The notes under the pieces: model-generated
What the model was told of the DNA's origin: nothing
Database searches by the model: none
Seen by the model: only the letters and a program-made list of their open reading frames with translations
Assembly (NCBI GenBank): GCA_010119145.1
Contig: JAACSU010000008.1
Location: 165,267 to 229,266, forward strand
Direction: 5' to 3'
DNA: 64,000 bases
From: Candidatus Gracilibacteria bacterium
GTDB taxonomy: Bacteria > Patescibacteriota > Gracilibacteria > BD1-5 > UBA6164
Translations under genes and position numbers: made by a program
Shown: one piece after another, positions 45,756-59,045 of the stretch
Numbering within the stretch: the stretch's first letter is position 1
How the letters are laid out: each line of letters begins with the position of its first letter

Positions 45756-46388
45756 ATGAATATTACTAAAGTTTTACTATGAGTACTTTTAGGATTTATG
45801 TATTATATGAATTACCTTGGGGCTGCAACAAATAAACTCTGAGTAAAAATATCTGAATTAGGAGTTATTTTTCCATTTAGTTTTATGCCTCCAGCATGGG
45901 TGTTTATGCTATCATGGGCCAGTATTTTTATTGGCCTGCTTATTTGGTACTTTGTAATAGTTTGCAAAAAAAATGCGCTGAGTTGTAAAGAGCTTCAATT
46001 ATTTTTTATATCTATGATTCTTAATATCACGTGGCTTATAATGAGCTGATTATGATTCACAGTTGTAAGTGTTATTGTTTTAGCCGCATTATGAGTCACA
46101 ATTGCTATGATGATAGTGAGTCAAAATAGTAAGTCAACTCACCATTCTCTCACTTCAATCGTGTGGTGAATATACTTTTGATGGATATTAATTGCAACAG
46201 TCGTAATATGATTTTCTCAAATAGTATATGTATATAATCCAGTGTTTGCCCTTTGAGAAACTTGGATGTATAGCATTATTTTATGAGCTTTTCTCTCAAT
46301 AATTATAAGTTACAGAATTCTCTGAAATATTTATGCATTGATGTGGAGTATGTTTATTCTCACAGCTTGTTTAATTAAACTTATGTAG
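45756..46388 (+). CDS. Multipass membrane protein, TspO/MBR-like (210 aa)
   Basis: Six hydrophobic helices and many Trp. The second segment, FPFSFMPPAWVFMLSWASIF, resembles the P-x-x-WVF-x-x-W core of TspO/tryptophan-rich sensory proteins; NITWLIMSGLGF fits a later helix. About 14 glycines are TGA. TspO-family proteins bind porphyrins or lipids, but this protein is longer than typical TspO (about 160 aa) with one extra helix, so the assignment is tentative. Confidence 0.6.
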
Positions 46389-46507
46389 AGCAATTTTTTT
46401 ATTCAAGCCTAGTTTAGTAAATATACTGCAAGCTAAAACGTTGAAACTTGACTCATGGATAAAATATATAGTACAATATAAGTATTATATATTTTTTCTT
46501 AAAATTT

Positions 46508-47827
46508 ATGTGAGTAGAAAATAGAGCAGAGAGGATTGCTGGGGTTGATGGGAGAATCACACAATCTGACATTGATAGACTCAGTACCCATGATAATCAC
46601 TGAGATTTAAGTGCTGCAAAAAAGGTGCTTCCAAGTTCTTTTTTTAGACAACTTGAGCATGGAAAATGGTTTGGTATAGGAGAAGGGTCAGACCTTAGTA
46701 GATTGTGATACCTCGCAAAACTTAACCAAATTGAGAGCAATTATTTGGATGAAAGAGTATCAATTCATTCTGTGCAGCAAAAACAAAGTAACTCACTAAA
46801 AACAGAGCTTCCACGAGGGTATGAATCTGTTATGTTTTGAAGAACCCTTCGACTTGCTAAGCCATTTATGAGAGGACAGGACGTTCAAATATTTCAACAA
46901 CTTCTTTCTTCAAAGTGATCACAGTATAACTGTGCCAGTTCAAATTGAGTTTTTGACTGAGTTTTTGGACCTCAAACACAGTCTCAGCTTAAAAAATATC
47001 AACGAGATGTTTTATGACAAGGTGGAGATGGAGTTATGGATATGTGAGGACAAACCATGATTTCTCTTACTTGAAATGCATGAAATCCAAATCCATCAGA
47101 TCACTCAAACTTGCAAGCACGGGTATCCACTAGAAATGCTCCAGTAACTCCAAATATAAGATCTCGTAATACCCCTCAGACGAGAACTAATGAGAGACTT
47201 AGTTCAAGAAATATTGAAGCAGCGAGTCAGTATTTTGATGCTGTGGTAGGAATAAGTTCATCAGTTGGAAATGGGAGTGGTTCATTTATAGCACCAAATG
47301 TTATTATGACAGCCGCGCATGTAGTTGGAAATGGAAGTGCGAGAAATATGAAAATAGAAAATATGAACGGAAGTAACTTTCAGGTAGAAAGTATTGCCAG
47401 AATACCTTGAGAAGATGTAGCTTTTATCACAGTAAAACAATCATCAACAAATAACTTTAATCTCAATGTATGATGAAGTGTTTCATCCTTGAATGATTCT
47501 ATCATGTTATGAACACACAATGGACAAGCTCAGTTTAGATTTGCCGATCAAGATAAAGATATTTCACAAGTTAAAAGAGGACAAAAATTATTTAATACAA
47601 GTTACTCAAATCAAGATATAGACAATGATTGACAGGTGAATAGAGTAGATCACCGTGTGACACCACATCTTACAAAGAGATGATATAGTGGTGCAATGAT
47701 AATTTCTCCAGATGGTAAACCATTATGAATGGCTACTTGAGCATTTCATAATTGAAATGGAGCAGGTATGATGGAACCAATTAGAGACTTACAAAGAGCA
47801 TATGCTAGATTTTTACAGGTATCATAA
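46508..47827 (+). CDS. Peptidoglycan-binding domain plus trypsin-like serine protease (439 aa)
   Basis: Starts ATG-TGA (MGVENRAERIAGVDGRITQS) without a signal peptide. Residues 115-170 fit PG_binding_1: DVQIFQQLLSSKG, then DGVFGPQTQSQLKKYQRD (D150). An Asn/Arg/Thr-rich linker (195-230) leads to a trypsin-fold protease (235-439). Its triad is visible: H271 in MTAAHVVG, D303 in GEDVAFITV, S394 in RGYSGAMII. The domain mix suggests cleavage of proteins at the cell wall; how it is exported is unclear. It shares the DGxxGxxT module with the giant protein at 10291-13971. Confidence 0.85.
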
Positions 47828-47859
47828 AAAAAATAATCCCAAATTGGGATTATTTTTTT
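47826..47859 (+). terminator. Bidirectional terminator between protease gene and pyrG
   Basis: AATAATCCCAA/TTGGGATTATT hairpin with A and T runs on both sides; overlaps the stop codons of both convergent genes. Confidence 0.85.
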
Positions 47860-49460
47860 ATACATGCTGCTATCAATCACATGAAAAGTGGAGCAGGATT
47901 TTCAAGGTAACTACAGAGTTCAGGATGAGATTGTGTTCAGACATAAAATGGATGTTTTGAATCATCAAGTTCTATAAATTGAACAATTCCTTCTTTTTTA
48001 CTTACTCCAGAAATATGCATGTCCGTTGATTCAAACTTCTTAGCAAAATCTGGGTTCAGTTCGTAGCGATGTCGAAATCTCTCGTGAATCGTTCCAGATT
48101 TTTTTATTCGCTTAGCCTTTTTGTATAAATCTCTTATTTTTCCATCAGTTAATATACTAGATTGTCGTCCAAGTCTCATGGTTCCTCAGAGATTCACTAC
48201 TTTTTTTTGACTGTCCAAAAGGGTGATGACGTCATATGGCTGACATTTTTTATTGAATTCTAAACTATTAGCTTCTGGAATTCCAAGCACATTTCTTGTA
48301 AATTCAATTGCCATAAGTTGCATGCCCAGACAAATACCGAGACAAGGTATTTTATTCTCTCTGATAAATTTAAGAGTAGTTATCATGTTTTCAATAGCAG
48401 TATCTCAAAAACCTCATGGAATTATACATCATTCACAATTTTCAAGTTCTCAAATACCATCTGTATCTCGAGTATTAATGAATGTAATACTAACTTTTAC
48501 TCAAAGACTGTGACCCGCATGTATAAGCGAGGCAGCTATACTAGAGTATGAATCCTCAAGAGCAGTGTATTTTCACACAATTCATATATTTATATTTTTA
48601 TCTTGTGAATGAGCGAGAGTATCTTTCCATATTTCGAGTTTATCGCTTTTTTCATACCCAATTTGCATCATTCATTGAATGAGGCTATCAAACTTTTGTT
48701 TTGCGAGAATTTCTGGTATTTCATAAATAGATGGAACATCAGGAATTGAAAATATTCTTTCTTTTCTCAGATTTGAAAAAAGTGCAATTTTTTCTCTTGA
48801 TTCTTTTGTAAGTTTTGCCTTTCAACGAGCGATTATGATATCAGGAAAGAGCCCTCGTGATTGTAGGAGATTAATTGATTGTTGTGTTGGTTTCGTTTTT
48901 TGTTCATGGACTCACCCAGGAATAGGAACATAAGTAAGATGAATATGTAAGACATCCTCTTTTCTTTTTATCCTACGCATTTGTCTAATAGCTTCTAAAT
49001 AAAGCTCAACTTCTATATCTCAGACAGTTCCCCCAACTTCAATCATACATATCTCAGCTTGAGTCTGATTAAATACTTCCTCCATTCTCTCGACGATATG
49101 ATCAGTGACATGAGGAATCATCTGTACCGTTTTTCATAGGAAATCTCCTCTTCTTTCTTTTTCAAGTATTCACGCATATATCTTTCCCATTGATATACTT
49201 TGAGTTCAGGTACATTCTCAACCTATAAATCTTTCATAATGACCAAAATCCATATCTACTTCTGCTCAATCAGAGAGTACAAACACCTCTCAGTGCTCAT
49301 GAGGATTCATAGTTCCGGGGTCAATATTGAGGTATCAATCAAGTTTTATTGGGACAACTTTATACTTTTCTGAGAGAAAAAAACCAGTTGCTGCTGTAGT
49401 GACTCCCTTTCAAATACCAGAAATAACTCAACCAGTAACTATGATATATTTTTTTCTCAT
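47850..49460 (-). CDS. pyrG: CTP synthase
   Basis: 536 aa. Synthetase domain: [52 protein letters not shown]. Glutamine amidotransferase domain: IPGGFGD, catalytic Cys in [15 protein letters not shown], and HPFYVGTQSHPE with the His-Glu pair. TGA codes many invariant glycines. It converts UTP plus glutamine to CTP. In most CTP synthases the sequence is SLGKG; here GIGKG preserves the P-loop glycines. Start at 49460 without SD. Confidence 0.96.
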
Positions 49461-49641
49461 TATTTAGATTTATCAAAAATTAGTCTAAAGTATAATGAAG
49501 AATCATAAAACTAAAAATAATATTCAATTCTTGTAATCTTCTTACTCTTTATAATTATAATAGTCTTGTTTTTATTAAATGTTTGTATGTGTACGGCAGT
49601 TTCTGCTTCGTGTTATACATCTTCATCAGAAGATATTAATC
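49461..49641. other. Gap upstream of an orphan terminator; no supported CDS
   Basis: No complete gene found. The plus strand has a hydrophobic open stretch (ILVIFLLFIIIIVLFLLNVC from about 49536) but no start codon in frame before a TAA. Because a terminator follows directly, a small RNA or a short lipoprotein with a non-standard start is possible. Confidence 0.35.
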
Positions 49642-49674
49642 AAAAATACAGGAATCATATCCTGTATTTTTTTG
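49642..49674 (+). terminator. Orphan terminator with no coding gene upstream
   Basis: AAAAATACAGGA/TCCTGTATTTTT stem, ATCATA loop, T7. Upstream on the plus strand there is no annotated CDS; pyrG runs the other way. Confidence 0.8.
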
Positions 49675-49767
49675 TATTTAATATTCTAAATTAATAATCT
49701 TCTTATTAAATTCTTACAATTCTAAAGTATTATAACTATGTTATTTTTATATATTAAATTTTATATT

Positions 49768-50004
49768 ATGAAAGCATTTGATTCGATTGCGTTACTCCTT
49801 CTTGTTATTGGTGGAATTAACTGGGGACTAATAGGAGCTTTTGACTTCAACCTTGTAAATACTATTCTTGGTGGAGTTCCAGTATTAGAGACTATAGTTT
49901 ATATTTTGGTATGAATAGCTGCATTATTTGTTCTATTTTACGACGGGAAAAGACTACTAGACTTCTCAGATAATAACAATAATACTGTAAGATCACGAGT
50001 ATAA
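49768..50004 (+). CDS. DUF378 family small membrane protein
   Basis: 78 aa. MKAFDSIALLLLVIGGINWG then LIGAFDFNLVNTILGG is the DUF378 hallmark (GG[IL]NWGL), followed by a second transmembrane helix (VYILVGIAALFVLF, one TGA-Gly). Function of the family is unknown. It stands alone between terminators. Confidence 0.85.
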
Positions 50005-50016
50005 TTCATTTCTTAA

Positions 50017-50049
50017 AAAAATAAGGCATTTTACATGCTTTATTTTTTT
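50017..50049 (+). terminator. Terminator after the DUF378 gene
   Basis: AAATAAGGCA/TGCTTTATTT hairpin (one G-T pair) followed by T-run. Confidence 0.75.
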
Positions 50050-50106
50050 GTTATATTTTTTAGATTATTGAATATACTCTATATATTAGTTATTAAACAA
50101 AATATT

Positions 50107-50676
50107 ATGAATCTCCCAACAGAGCAACAAGCTCATGACCTCATAGAAAAATATTCAAGTTCTACGCAACAGCATCTTTATCAAGTTTGAGCTATTATGA
50201 AGTATTTCGCAGCAAAACTTTGAGAAGACACACATTATTGGTGGCTTGTTTGAGTATTGCACGATATAGATTGGGACCATATTGAAAAGGATGGGAGTAA
50301 GCATATGAAGGATGATTTTGAATCAATACTTTCAGAAATAGACGCTCCATCAGAGTTACTAGGAGATATAAGAGCTCATGGTTTTTTTCTTGATGGTATC
50401 GAAGAAGAACCAAACACACTTGTAAGAAAATATATAAATGCAGTAGATGAACTCTCAGGATTTATTTGGGCATATTTTCGAATGATTCCAAGCGAAGATG
50501 TTATGGATATCAAAGCTAAATCTATAAAGAAGAAACTTAAAGATAAGTGATTTGCAGCAGGAGTAGATAGAGAACATACGATGAATTGTGAAACCATGCT
50601 TGATATTCCACTGGACGATTTTATAGAAGATATTAAATATGCACTCAAAGAGAGTGACAGGACCTGGATAAAGTAA
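50107..50676 (+). CDS. HD-domain phosphohydrolase-like protein (189 aa)
   Basis: The HD signature is LVGVLHDIDWDH (about residues 50-60), preceded by an upstream His (TQQHLYQVGAIMKYFA) and followed by a His in KDGSKHMKDDFE and ELLGDIRAHGFF, the metal-ligand pattern of HD hydrolases. TGA gives Gly in VGVLH. Substrate unknown. Its stop abuts the stop of the convergent gene (50677) with no gap and no terminator between. Confidence 0.8.
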
Positions 50677-51663
50677 TTATAGAAGTCGATTTTTTATACC
50701 ATTTAAAAAAATTTTTTTCAAAGCGTGTAAATCTCAAAGTTCGTACACTGCATTGTACGCAAACTCATATTCATATAAATTTACATCTCTAAATGTAATA
50801 GCACTACATCAATGAGATATCAGAATAGCATTTACAAGTATTCTACTGAGTTCAAGATTATAATTACTATATGGAGCAATATAAGGCAAGAATACGAGTA
50901 CAAAAAATGCTTTTTCGTATACATTGTCGATTTTTTCTAGTTTTTCCAAAAATAATTCAAATTGAGTTTCTAGAAAATGTAAATCAGCAATAGTTTGATA
51001 ACTAGTATTTTTTATAAAAAGTTGAAAACTTCTCAGGGTTCATTGCAAGTGAGTTTCGATTTTTCATTGAGTAAGTAATGTATGAAGTTCATGAATTTCT
51101 ATTTCACTGGTAAATGCATCTGCGTTTCATTCAAACAAAATATTGATAATGTTTTTATAATTGAGTATTTTTTGACTATGAGTATAGGAAACTCACTTAG
51201 GAAAATGACCGAACTTAATACAAACTTCAGTATCTAAAAGTGAGTAAGATGTTTCTCATTCTAAAATATTGGAATAATAACTCAGTTCTATATATATATT
51301 TTCCATAAGGGATAGATTTTCCGTGTAGGAGTAACGAAATCTCTTCTTTTCTTGAAGTTTTAGTATTGTTTCTTCACTCAGTAAAAAATCTTGATTTGGA
51401 ATATAAGAGCTCAAAAAATCTTCGTTATATATTTTTATTTCTCGTTTTGATACTGCTTGAGATAAATAGGACTGAACATTAACGGGTTCAGTATATTTTC
51501 ATGGAGTTGTTCGTATCATTTTGTTTTCAAACAATAGAGACTTGAAGTCCTGTGTTAATGTATGCGTATCAACTTTTAGCACATTCATAACTGACAAGGC
51601 ATCTATCTCACCTGATTCTTTCAGAAGTTCTAAAATTAAATTTTTACGTTGAGCTGAATCCAT
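50677..51663 (-). CDS. Catalytically dead Fic homologue with N-terminal winged helix (328 aa)
   Basis: Residues 1-55 look like a DeoR/HTH winged helix (RKNLILELLKESGEIDALSV). An inhibitory-type motif S131-NIL-E135-G136 sits in a Fic-like context (IYIELSYYSNILEG). Where HPFxDGNGRTxRLL is expected, the sequence is APYSNYNLELSRIL (263-276). Pro, Asn and the last Arg align, but His, Asp, both Gly and the first Arg are replaced by A, N, Y, L and E. So the fold seems kept and AMP transfer lost. It may now be a DNA-binding regulator or a decoy partner for the active Fic at 32685-34016. Tail-to-tail with the HD gene. Confidence 0.7.
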
Positions 51664-51757
51664 AATATAATTTACAAGTTATAAAAAAATACTAACATAC
51701 TTTTGAATATTACACTACAAATCGTACTATATTTAAAATACCACTTAAATTTAAATT

Positions 51758-52816
51758 ATGAAAAAAAATAAACTTTGAAATACGTGAATTGATGTCACGA
51801 AAATATGTCTTGGAACCATGACTTGGGGACATCAAAATACAGAACTAGATGCCCATAATCAACTCGATTATGCTATTCTAGAAGCGTGAATAAATTTTAT
51901 AGATACTGCTGAGGTCTATGCTATTCCACCATCACCAGATACAAGCTGACTTACAGAAAAATATATAGGAACTTGGTTTGCTAAAAATCCATGAATCAGA
52001 GAGTCAATTATTCTTGCAAGTAAGTTTGTCGGACCTTGAATGGATTGGATTAGAAACGGACGAGGGTTACATGCTCCTGATATGCGAGCTGCAGTAGAAG
52101 GGAGTTTAGAAAGACTTCAAACTGATTATATAGACCTCTACCAATTACATTGGCCACAACGGTCCGTCAATAAAATGGGGAAAATGAATTATGAGTCATC
52201 GATGCATTCTTCTCTTGATCACGAAGAAGATCATATTGTATCACTTCTCAGAGCATTTGAAGAATTACAGAAAGAATGAAAAGTAAAGTATCTTGGACTT
52301 TCTAATGAAACTCCTTGGGGAACAATGAAGTTTTTAGAGCTTGCTCGAAAACATAATCTTCCTGAAATACAAACAGTCCAAAATCCATATTCTCTTTTAA
52401 ATAGGCAATATGAAGTTGGCTGAGCTGAAATATCATTATTTGAATGAGTAGGACTTCTAGCCTACTCTCCACTCGCTGGATGAGTTCTCACATGAAAATA
52501 TAATAATGGCCAAATGCCTAAAGGTTCTCGATACGAAACTTGGGGAAGTGCGAGACAAAAACAAAATCTTAATGATCGAGCTCTAAGCTTTGTGGAGAGC
52601 CTCCAAAATATCGCAGATAAAGTAGGTATTTCAGTAACTCAACTTTCACTTGCTTGGGTCAATCAAAAGGAATATGTTCATGGAAATATCATTGGAGCTA
52701 CGACCCTTGAACAACTCAAAGAAGATATTGACTCAATAAACATTAGGCTTTGAGATGAAACACTCCATGAGATAGATAGTATATTTTCACAAAACCCAAA
52801 TCCAGCTACCTATTAG
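51758..52816 (+). CDS. Aldo/keto reductase
   Basis: 352 aa. Family pattern: [20 protein letters not shown], catalytic FIDTAEVY (Asp and Tyr), ILASKFVG (Lys), LYQLHWPQR (His), [10 protein letters not shown] and a C-terminal [13 protein letters not shown] cofactor block. Best resembles the Tas/YajO branch. NADPH-dependent reduction of an aldehyde or ketone; substrate unknown. Leader ACTTAAATTTAAAT ends 1 base before ATG, as near era. Confidence 0.92.
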
Positions 52817-52841
52817 TTGTACACTTACATAATTTATATAT

Positions 52842-52870
52842 AAAAATACTCGCAATCTGCGAGTATTTTT
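52842..52870 (+). terminator. Terminator after the aldo/keto reductase
   Basis: AAAAATACTCGCA/TGCGAGTATTTTT perfect hairpin with ATC loop. Confidence 0.88.
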
Positions 52871-52935
52871 ATAATTACTTGTAAACTATTTTATTTGCAT
52901 AAAATCTACTTTTTATACTTTGTAAAATTATACTA

Positions 52936-54390
52936 TTGAATACTTTCATAAGATATTTTATTAAAACACTATTTTTTCTGTTTATTTTTACATCTGCCGG
53001 ATGAGTGAATGCAGAGAGTTGAGATAGTTCAACCTGATCTATAGTAATACCAATGGAGTCAAATCTTGTAATTTCGCAAGATGGAAAAAAATTATGACTC
53101 TTTTCAACTATGGATCTCATTGACTCTATAGAAATAAAAATTACTGAAACACAATGATCAATTCAACTCTTAGAAGGAGTAATGCAGCAAACGAATGAAA
53201 AAGTTACTGCCTTAGATATATCCTATAAAAGTTGGAAAAATACTCTTTCTTCTCTTAAAAGTACCCAAACTCAAAGTTGAGTGATAGATCTAAATCTCAT
53301 TAATAAACTTCCAGAAAGCCTACAAGTTATGACTCAGGATCTTGTTTCACAATTAGAGCTAGAATTTCAAGCAGCTGAAATCACAAATCTAGAGGATGTT
53401 TTCAGAATAGAAGAACGAATCACTGAATCCTATGAACTCAAGAATAATGAACTAGAAATTTTACTAGAAACACAGGAGATGAAGATGAAAAATCTTCTAC
53501 AATCCCTTGAAATATTCCAAGATGAGCTCATTTTACAACAAAAATTATTACGAGAACTGTATAAAAACCAATGAAATAATTTAGCTCAGCTCTTACTTAT
53601 TCTTGCAATAATATTTTTATTTTCACATTCTACTAGGTGGATAATACATTCTAGAACGAAACTTTCAGACGATAAAAAAAACGTATTAGCATGAGCTGTG
53701 AGATGGATTACTAACTCTGCTTTTGTTACTGTAATAGCTGTCTTCTTCTTTTCAGAACTTTTAAATTTTCTGCCTTTTGTAGCAATACTTGGTACAGCTA
53801 TTGGTTTTGCACTTCGAGATATTATATCATCATTTATTGCTTGGTTCCTCATTGGTCACAAAGATTCTGTCTATAAACTCTGAGATGTAATTGAAGTAGA
53901 GTGAGATAATGTATTTGGGAGAGTCTTTAAAATCTCTCCGGTAGTGACTACTATTCAAGAGCTCGGACTTTCAGGACCAAGTGGGATGTACAAGACTTTT
54001 CCAAACAAGGCAGTATTTGAAAAATCTATTAAAAATATCTCAAAAATCAATGGTTGGATTTACATAACTATTGATATTATCTTAGATAAAACCAGTTCAA
54101 TTACACTTTCAAAAAAGATACTGCTTGAATCTATGCAACACGTCCTTCAAGATGATAAATACAGTTCCCCTGCTGATTCGAGGGCACCATTTAAGAGATA
54201 TTGAATTACAGAGGATCATATGCACCCAGAAATATTTCTCGATATAAAACCTCAAGGTATTTTTCTGAGATGAAAAGTATTTGTTTACTGGCCAGAACGA
54301 CATTGAGTTCGTTCAGATATTGTTGAGCTGTTCTTCGAGTGCTCACAAAAAGAAAAATCTGTCGTTATTAAACAGCTTGAAATTGGGTAG
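52936..54390 (+). CDS. Mechanosensitive channel of MscS family
   Basis: 484 aa. Start taken at TTG 52936 because the frame has no ATG before the signal peptide (NTFIRYFIKTLFFLFIFTSA, cleavage after VNA); the start is therefore uncertain. A periplasmic coiled-coil region (residues 60-215) precedes three transmembrane helices (about 220-310). The pore-lining helix is ILGTAIGFALRDIISSFIAW, followed by the beta domain YKLGDVIEVEGDNVFGRV and the TFPNKAVF block typical of MscS. C-terminal domain lacks the last strand motif. Protects against osmotic shock. Confidence 0.85.
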
Positions 54391-54412
54391 AAAGGGATAA
54401 TTAATACTTTAA

Positions 54413-55357
54413 TTAGATTCTTGGAGAAATAAGTATATCGTAGCCAGAATATCCAAGTTCTCATAATTGAGACTGATTTATATTGAGAGTCGCTTGTTTC
54501 CATTTTAAGTAGAGTGGGACTCAATAATCTTTTCAAATATCTTCTTCTTGGAATAGTATTCTTACTCAAATCTCTTCAAGGCATCATGTAATTTGAGAGA
54601 TTAATTTTCTTGAAAAAACATCTTGTAATGGACTGTCCTCACTTATATTTTCAATAATACCTTTTAAAAGTGGGAGTTCACTTCCATTCAATACACTTTC
54701 TATAAAATTCAAATACCATTCTACTTTTGAGAGAAAATGTTCAGAATTTCATGATAAAACTTCATGTAAACTCACCATAAGAGCATCGAGTTTATCAAAA
54801 TATGAAAGGAGTTGTGATATTACATCGCACTTTTCTATACAGGATTCCAAAGCTCTTGTTTCTTCAATACTTATCTCACTTCAAAGTATGTTTTTGCATA
54901 AGTCCTGTACTAAACCTCTTTCATAAAGGATATGTATATTTTCTACAGCAGCTTCAAATTGTTTTTTTATAGGAGTTGGTACATCTCAAAAAATTGATAA
55001 AACTTCTGTGTTATCGTGATTTCTAGCTAAGAATAAAAGTAACTCTACATTTATTCATAATTGAGTGAGCTCTAATTCAAATAGAAGGATTGTTTGATAC
55101 ATTCTTTCTTGATGTACTCATACATAATCTTGATAATTCATTCTGAGTCATATATTGTGATCTCAATTTTCTCAGAATCTTCTGAGTCTATGAGAACTTT
55201 GCTTGAGAGTTTCAATACTTATAGCATCACTATACCTTCATTCTATAGTATCTAATATTCGTTGTTTGTTTTGAGAGAGTTCTTCATTAGTACTTCAACA
55301 ACTCAGGCAGTATTTTGTAATATCTTGTTTTAAAATTTTGATTCCACTTTCTAGCAT
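54413..55357 (-). CDS. HD-domain protein, YfbR-like (314 aa)
   Basis: The motif FLARNHDNTEVLSIFGDVPT (about residues 108-127) matches the H-D-x-x-E...GD-x-x-T pattern of YfbR/HD_3 nucleotidases, with an upstream His in MNYQDYVGVHQERMYQTILL. The remaining helical 190 residues are not recognised. The ATG at 55357 overlaps the end of the HAD gene by 7 bases. The HD+HAD pairing suggests nucleotide or phosphometabolite clean-up. Confidence 0.68.
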
Positions 55358-55947
55358 AATTCTAAGATTTTATTTAATTCCTGAGTACTTGAAATTATTT
55401 TATAAGGACTTCATTTTTCGAGTCGAGCTCTTTCATGAAAACCAAAATCTACAGCTATTGTTTCAACTCCTACTTCATTTCCTTCTAGTATATCTCAAAG
55501 GGTATCTGTAATAAAGTAACAATCATCTTTTGAAAAATCATATTTGTTGAATATATATTTAAATTTTTCTACTTTAGATTTGTGGAAGTCTCCTCCAAGG
55601 ACTTCAGTAAAGTATTCCATTTCATGATGACACAGATATTTTTCAATAGAATATTCTCTGTTACTTGAAATTATAAACAGGGTATAATCCTGAGAAAGTT
55701 TTTCGAGTTCCAGTTTTGAAAAAAATGGTATACACAAACACACATCTTCAAAATAAAGTTTACGAAATAGTTCTCTTGATTCTCAGTGAAATGATACAGC
55801 TGGAGTTTCAAAAACATTTCAATCGTGATGAGCTTTCCATTGTTCTACAGTGGTATCACCTAGTCCTGCCATCTTAATTTTTTGATGAGAGTAATCAAAG
55901 GTATCAGCCAAGACTCCATCGAAGTCGAAAATTAAGTATTTTTTCAT
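55351..55947 (-). CDS. HAD-superfamily phosphatase (198 aa)
   Basis: Motif I FDFDGVLADTF (nucleophile D8), motif II IISSN (about 99), a Lys in HKSKVEKF, motif IV ITDTLGDILEG. The beta-phosphoglucomutase/phosphoglycolate phosphatase-like cap lies between motifs I and II. TAG at 55351. Overlaps the upstream gene by 16 bases and the downstream HD gene by 7, showing tight coupling. Confidence 0.88.
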
Positions 55948-56351
55948 GGGAGAATTTGTATTTTTGAATTATTTAAAATTGATTGGCATATTCTATCAAC
56001 TAAAGCACAAGTTCTATGTATAACTTTATCTGCATCTTGTTGAAGCATTCTAAATTCTATATCACTTTTTTGAGAAAATTCTGTATTATGTATAAGATTA
56101 TGGAATCTTTTCATTTTTTCTTGAATGATCCAGTATTTTTTTTCAAATATTCTGTCACAAGTATCGAAAAATTTGTTATCTTCTTCGAGACAGTAATCAA
56201 TTTCTATCGAAATTCAATGAGGTATTCATAATTCCGTAAGACGCATTGAACAGATTGAAGTAAAATCTGATAATGAATCATATCATTCTAAACAGCTTCT
56301 AACTCAATCTAAAAATGGGTCTTCATAATCTCCTAAAAGTCATACAATCAT
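55932..56351 (-). CDS. Hypothetical protein overlapping the HAD gene (139 aa)
   Basis: Unrecognised. ATG at 56351 gives MIVGLLGDYEDPFLDGVRSC; the frame uses about seven TGA-Gly and ends inside the HAD start. Five or more cysteines (RSCLEG, ICSMR, DYCLEE, DTCDR, RTCALVDRICQ) and a helical C-terminal half. First gene of the three-gene operon. Confidence 0.6.
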
Positions 56352-56576
56352 TGAATTTTCATAGTTTTAAAGTATTTATTTACAATAATAGAAATATATT
56401 TATAAAATACAAACTTAATATTTGGTACTTAACTCGGCCTCTCGCGAGTTTTTTTATTTTTATCGTCTGGGAAAAATTTAAGAAAATATATAAAAATACT
56501 GAATTTGTTTAAATTTACGCAAAAATTGGCTTTAGGAAACACGATAAAAAAAGTCTCGTCTGGAAAAAAGTAAAAT
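56352..56576. other. Divergent gap with no supported gene
   Basis: AT-rich sequence between the 56351 start and the gyrB promoter. I see an inverted CTCG/CGAG pair near 56432-56450 followed by T-rich sequence, but no coding frame or RNA motif that I can support. Confidence 0.4.
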
Positions 56577-56604
56577 TTGACCTTGATTTGAGAGTCATTA
56601 TATT
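56577..56604 (+). promoter_or_regulatory. Probable gyrB promoter
   Basis: TTGACC (56577) and TATATT (56599) with 16-base spacing, 35 bases before the gyrB start. Confidence 0.55.
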
Positions 56605-56629
56605 AGATGATGTATATTTCCAAAAATAA

Positions 56630-58552
<1,923 letters not shown>

Positions 58553-58561
58553 GTTATATAT

Positions 58562-58592
58562 AAAAAGCACCTCAGTATGAGGTGTTTTTTTA
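58562..58592 (+). terminator. Terminator after gyrB
   Basis: AGCACCTC/GAGGTGTT hairpin, AGTAT loop, T7. Confidence 0.85.
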
Positions 58593-58959
58593 TATATTCC
58601 TGAGTTATAGTATAATACTAATGAAAAATTAATTTGAGCCAATATTCGCAAGAGAATCATTAATATATTTATGTACAATTTTATTGTATATCGACTGTTA
58701 AAAACTTGATAAAATATCATAATTTTTTTTATCATAAAAAGTTTGACATATAGCCAAATACTAATAAAATCCTCAAGCTTTTTTCGTTCTTGAAATACTC
58801 TGCTTTTTGAAAGAAATACTTTTTCTCTTTTGATGGAATACACTCATATATAAGATAGTTGCAGCACTTTCGGTGATTCCTATGTAATATATACAGTATC
58901 TGTAAAAATTGTGAAAGAAAAAATTGAGTATTCCTAATTTGTATTTAGGGATAGAATAT
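58593..58959. other. Intergenic region with no supported gene
   Basis: Strongly AT-rich. The only long open frame is on the minus strand (58541-58843, GTG start), and it runs through the gyrB terminator and into gyrB; I do not accept it. No recognisable RNA fold was found. Confidence 0.4.
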
Positions 58960-59034
58960 TCCCCCGTAGCTCAGCGGTAGAGTAGACGACTGTTAATCGT
59001 TTGGTCATTGGTTCGAATCCAATTGGGGGAGCCA
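58960..59034 (+). tRNA. tRNA-Asn (GTT)
   Basis: Acceptor TCCCCCG/TGGGGGA, anticodon loop CTGTTAA (GTT), T-loop GTTCGAA, encoded CCA. Confidence 0.94.
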
Positions 59035-59045
59035 TAAAAAAACTA

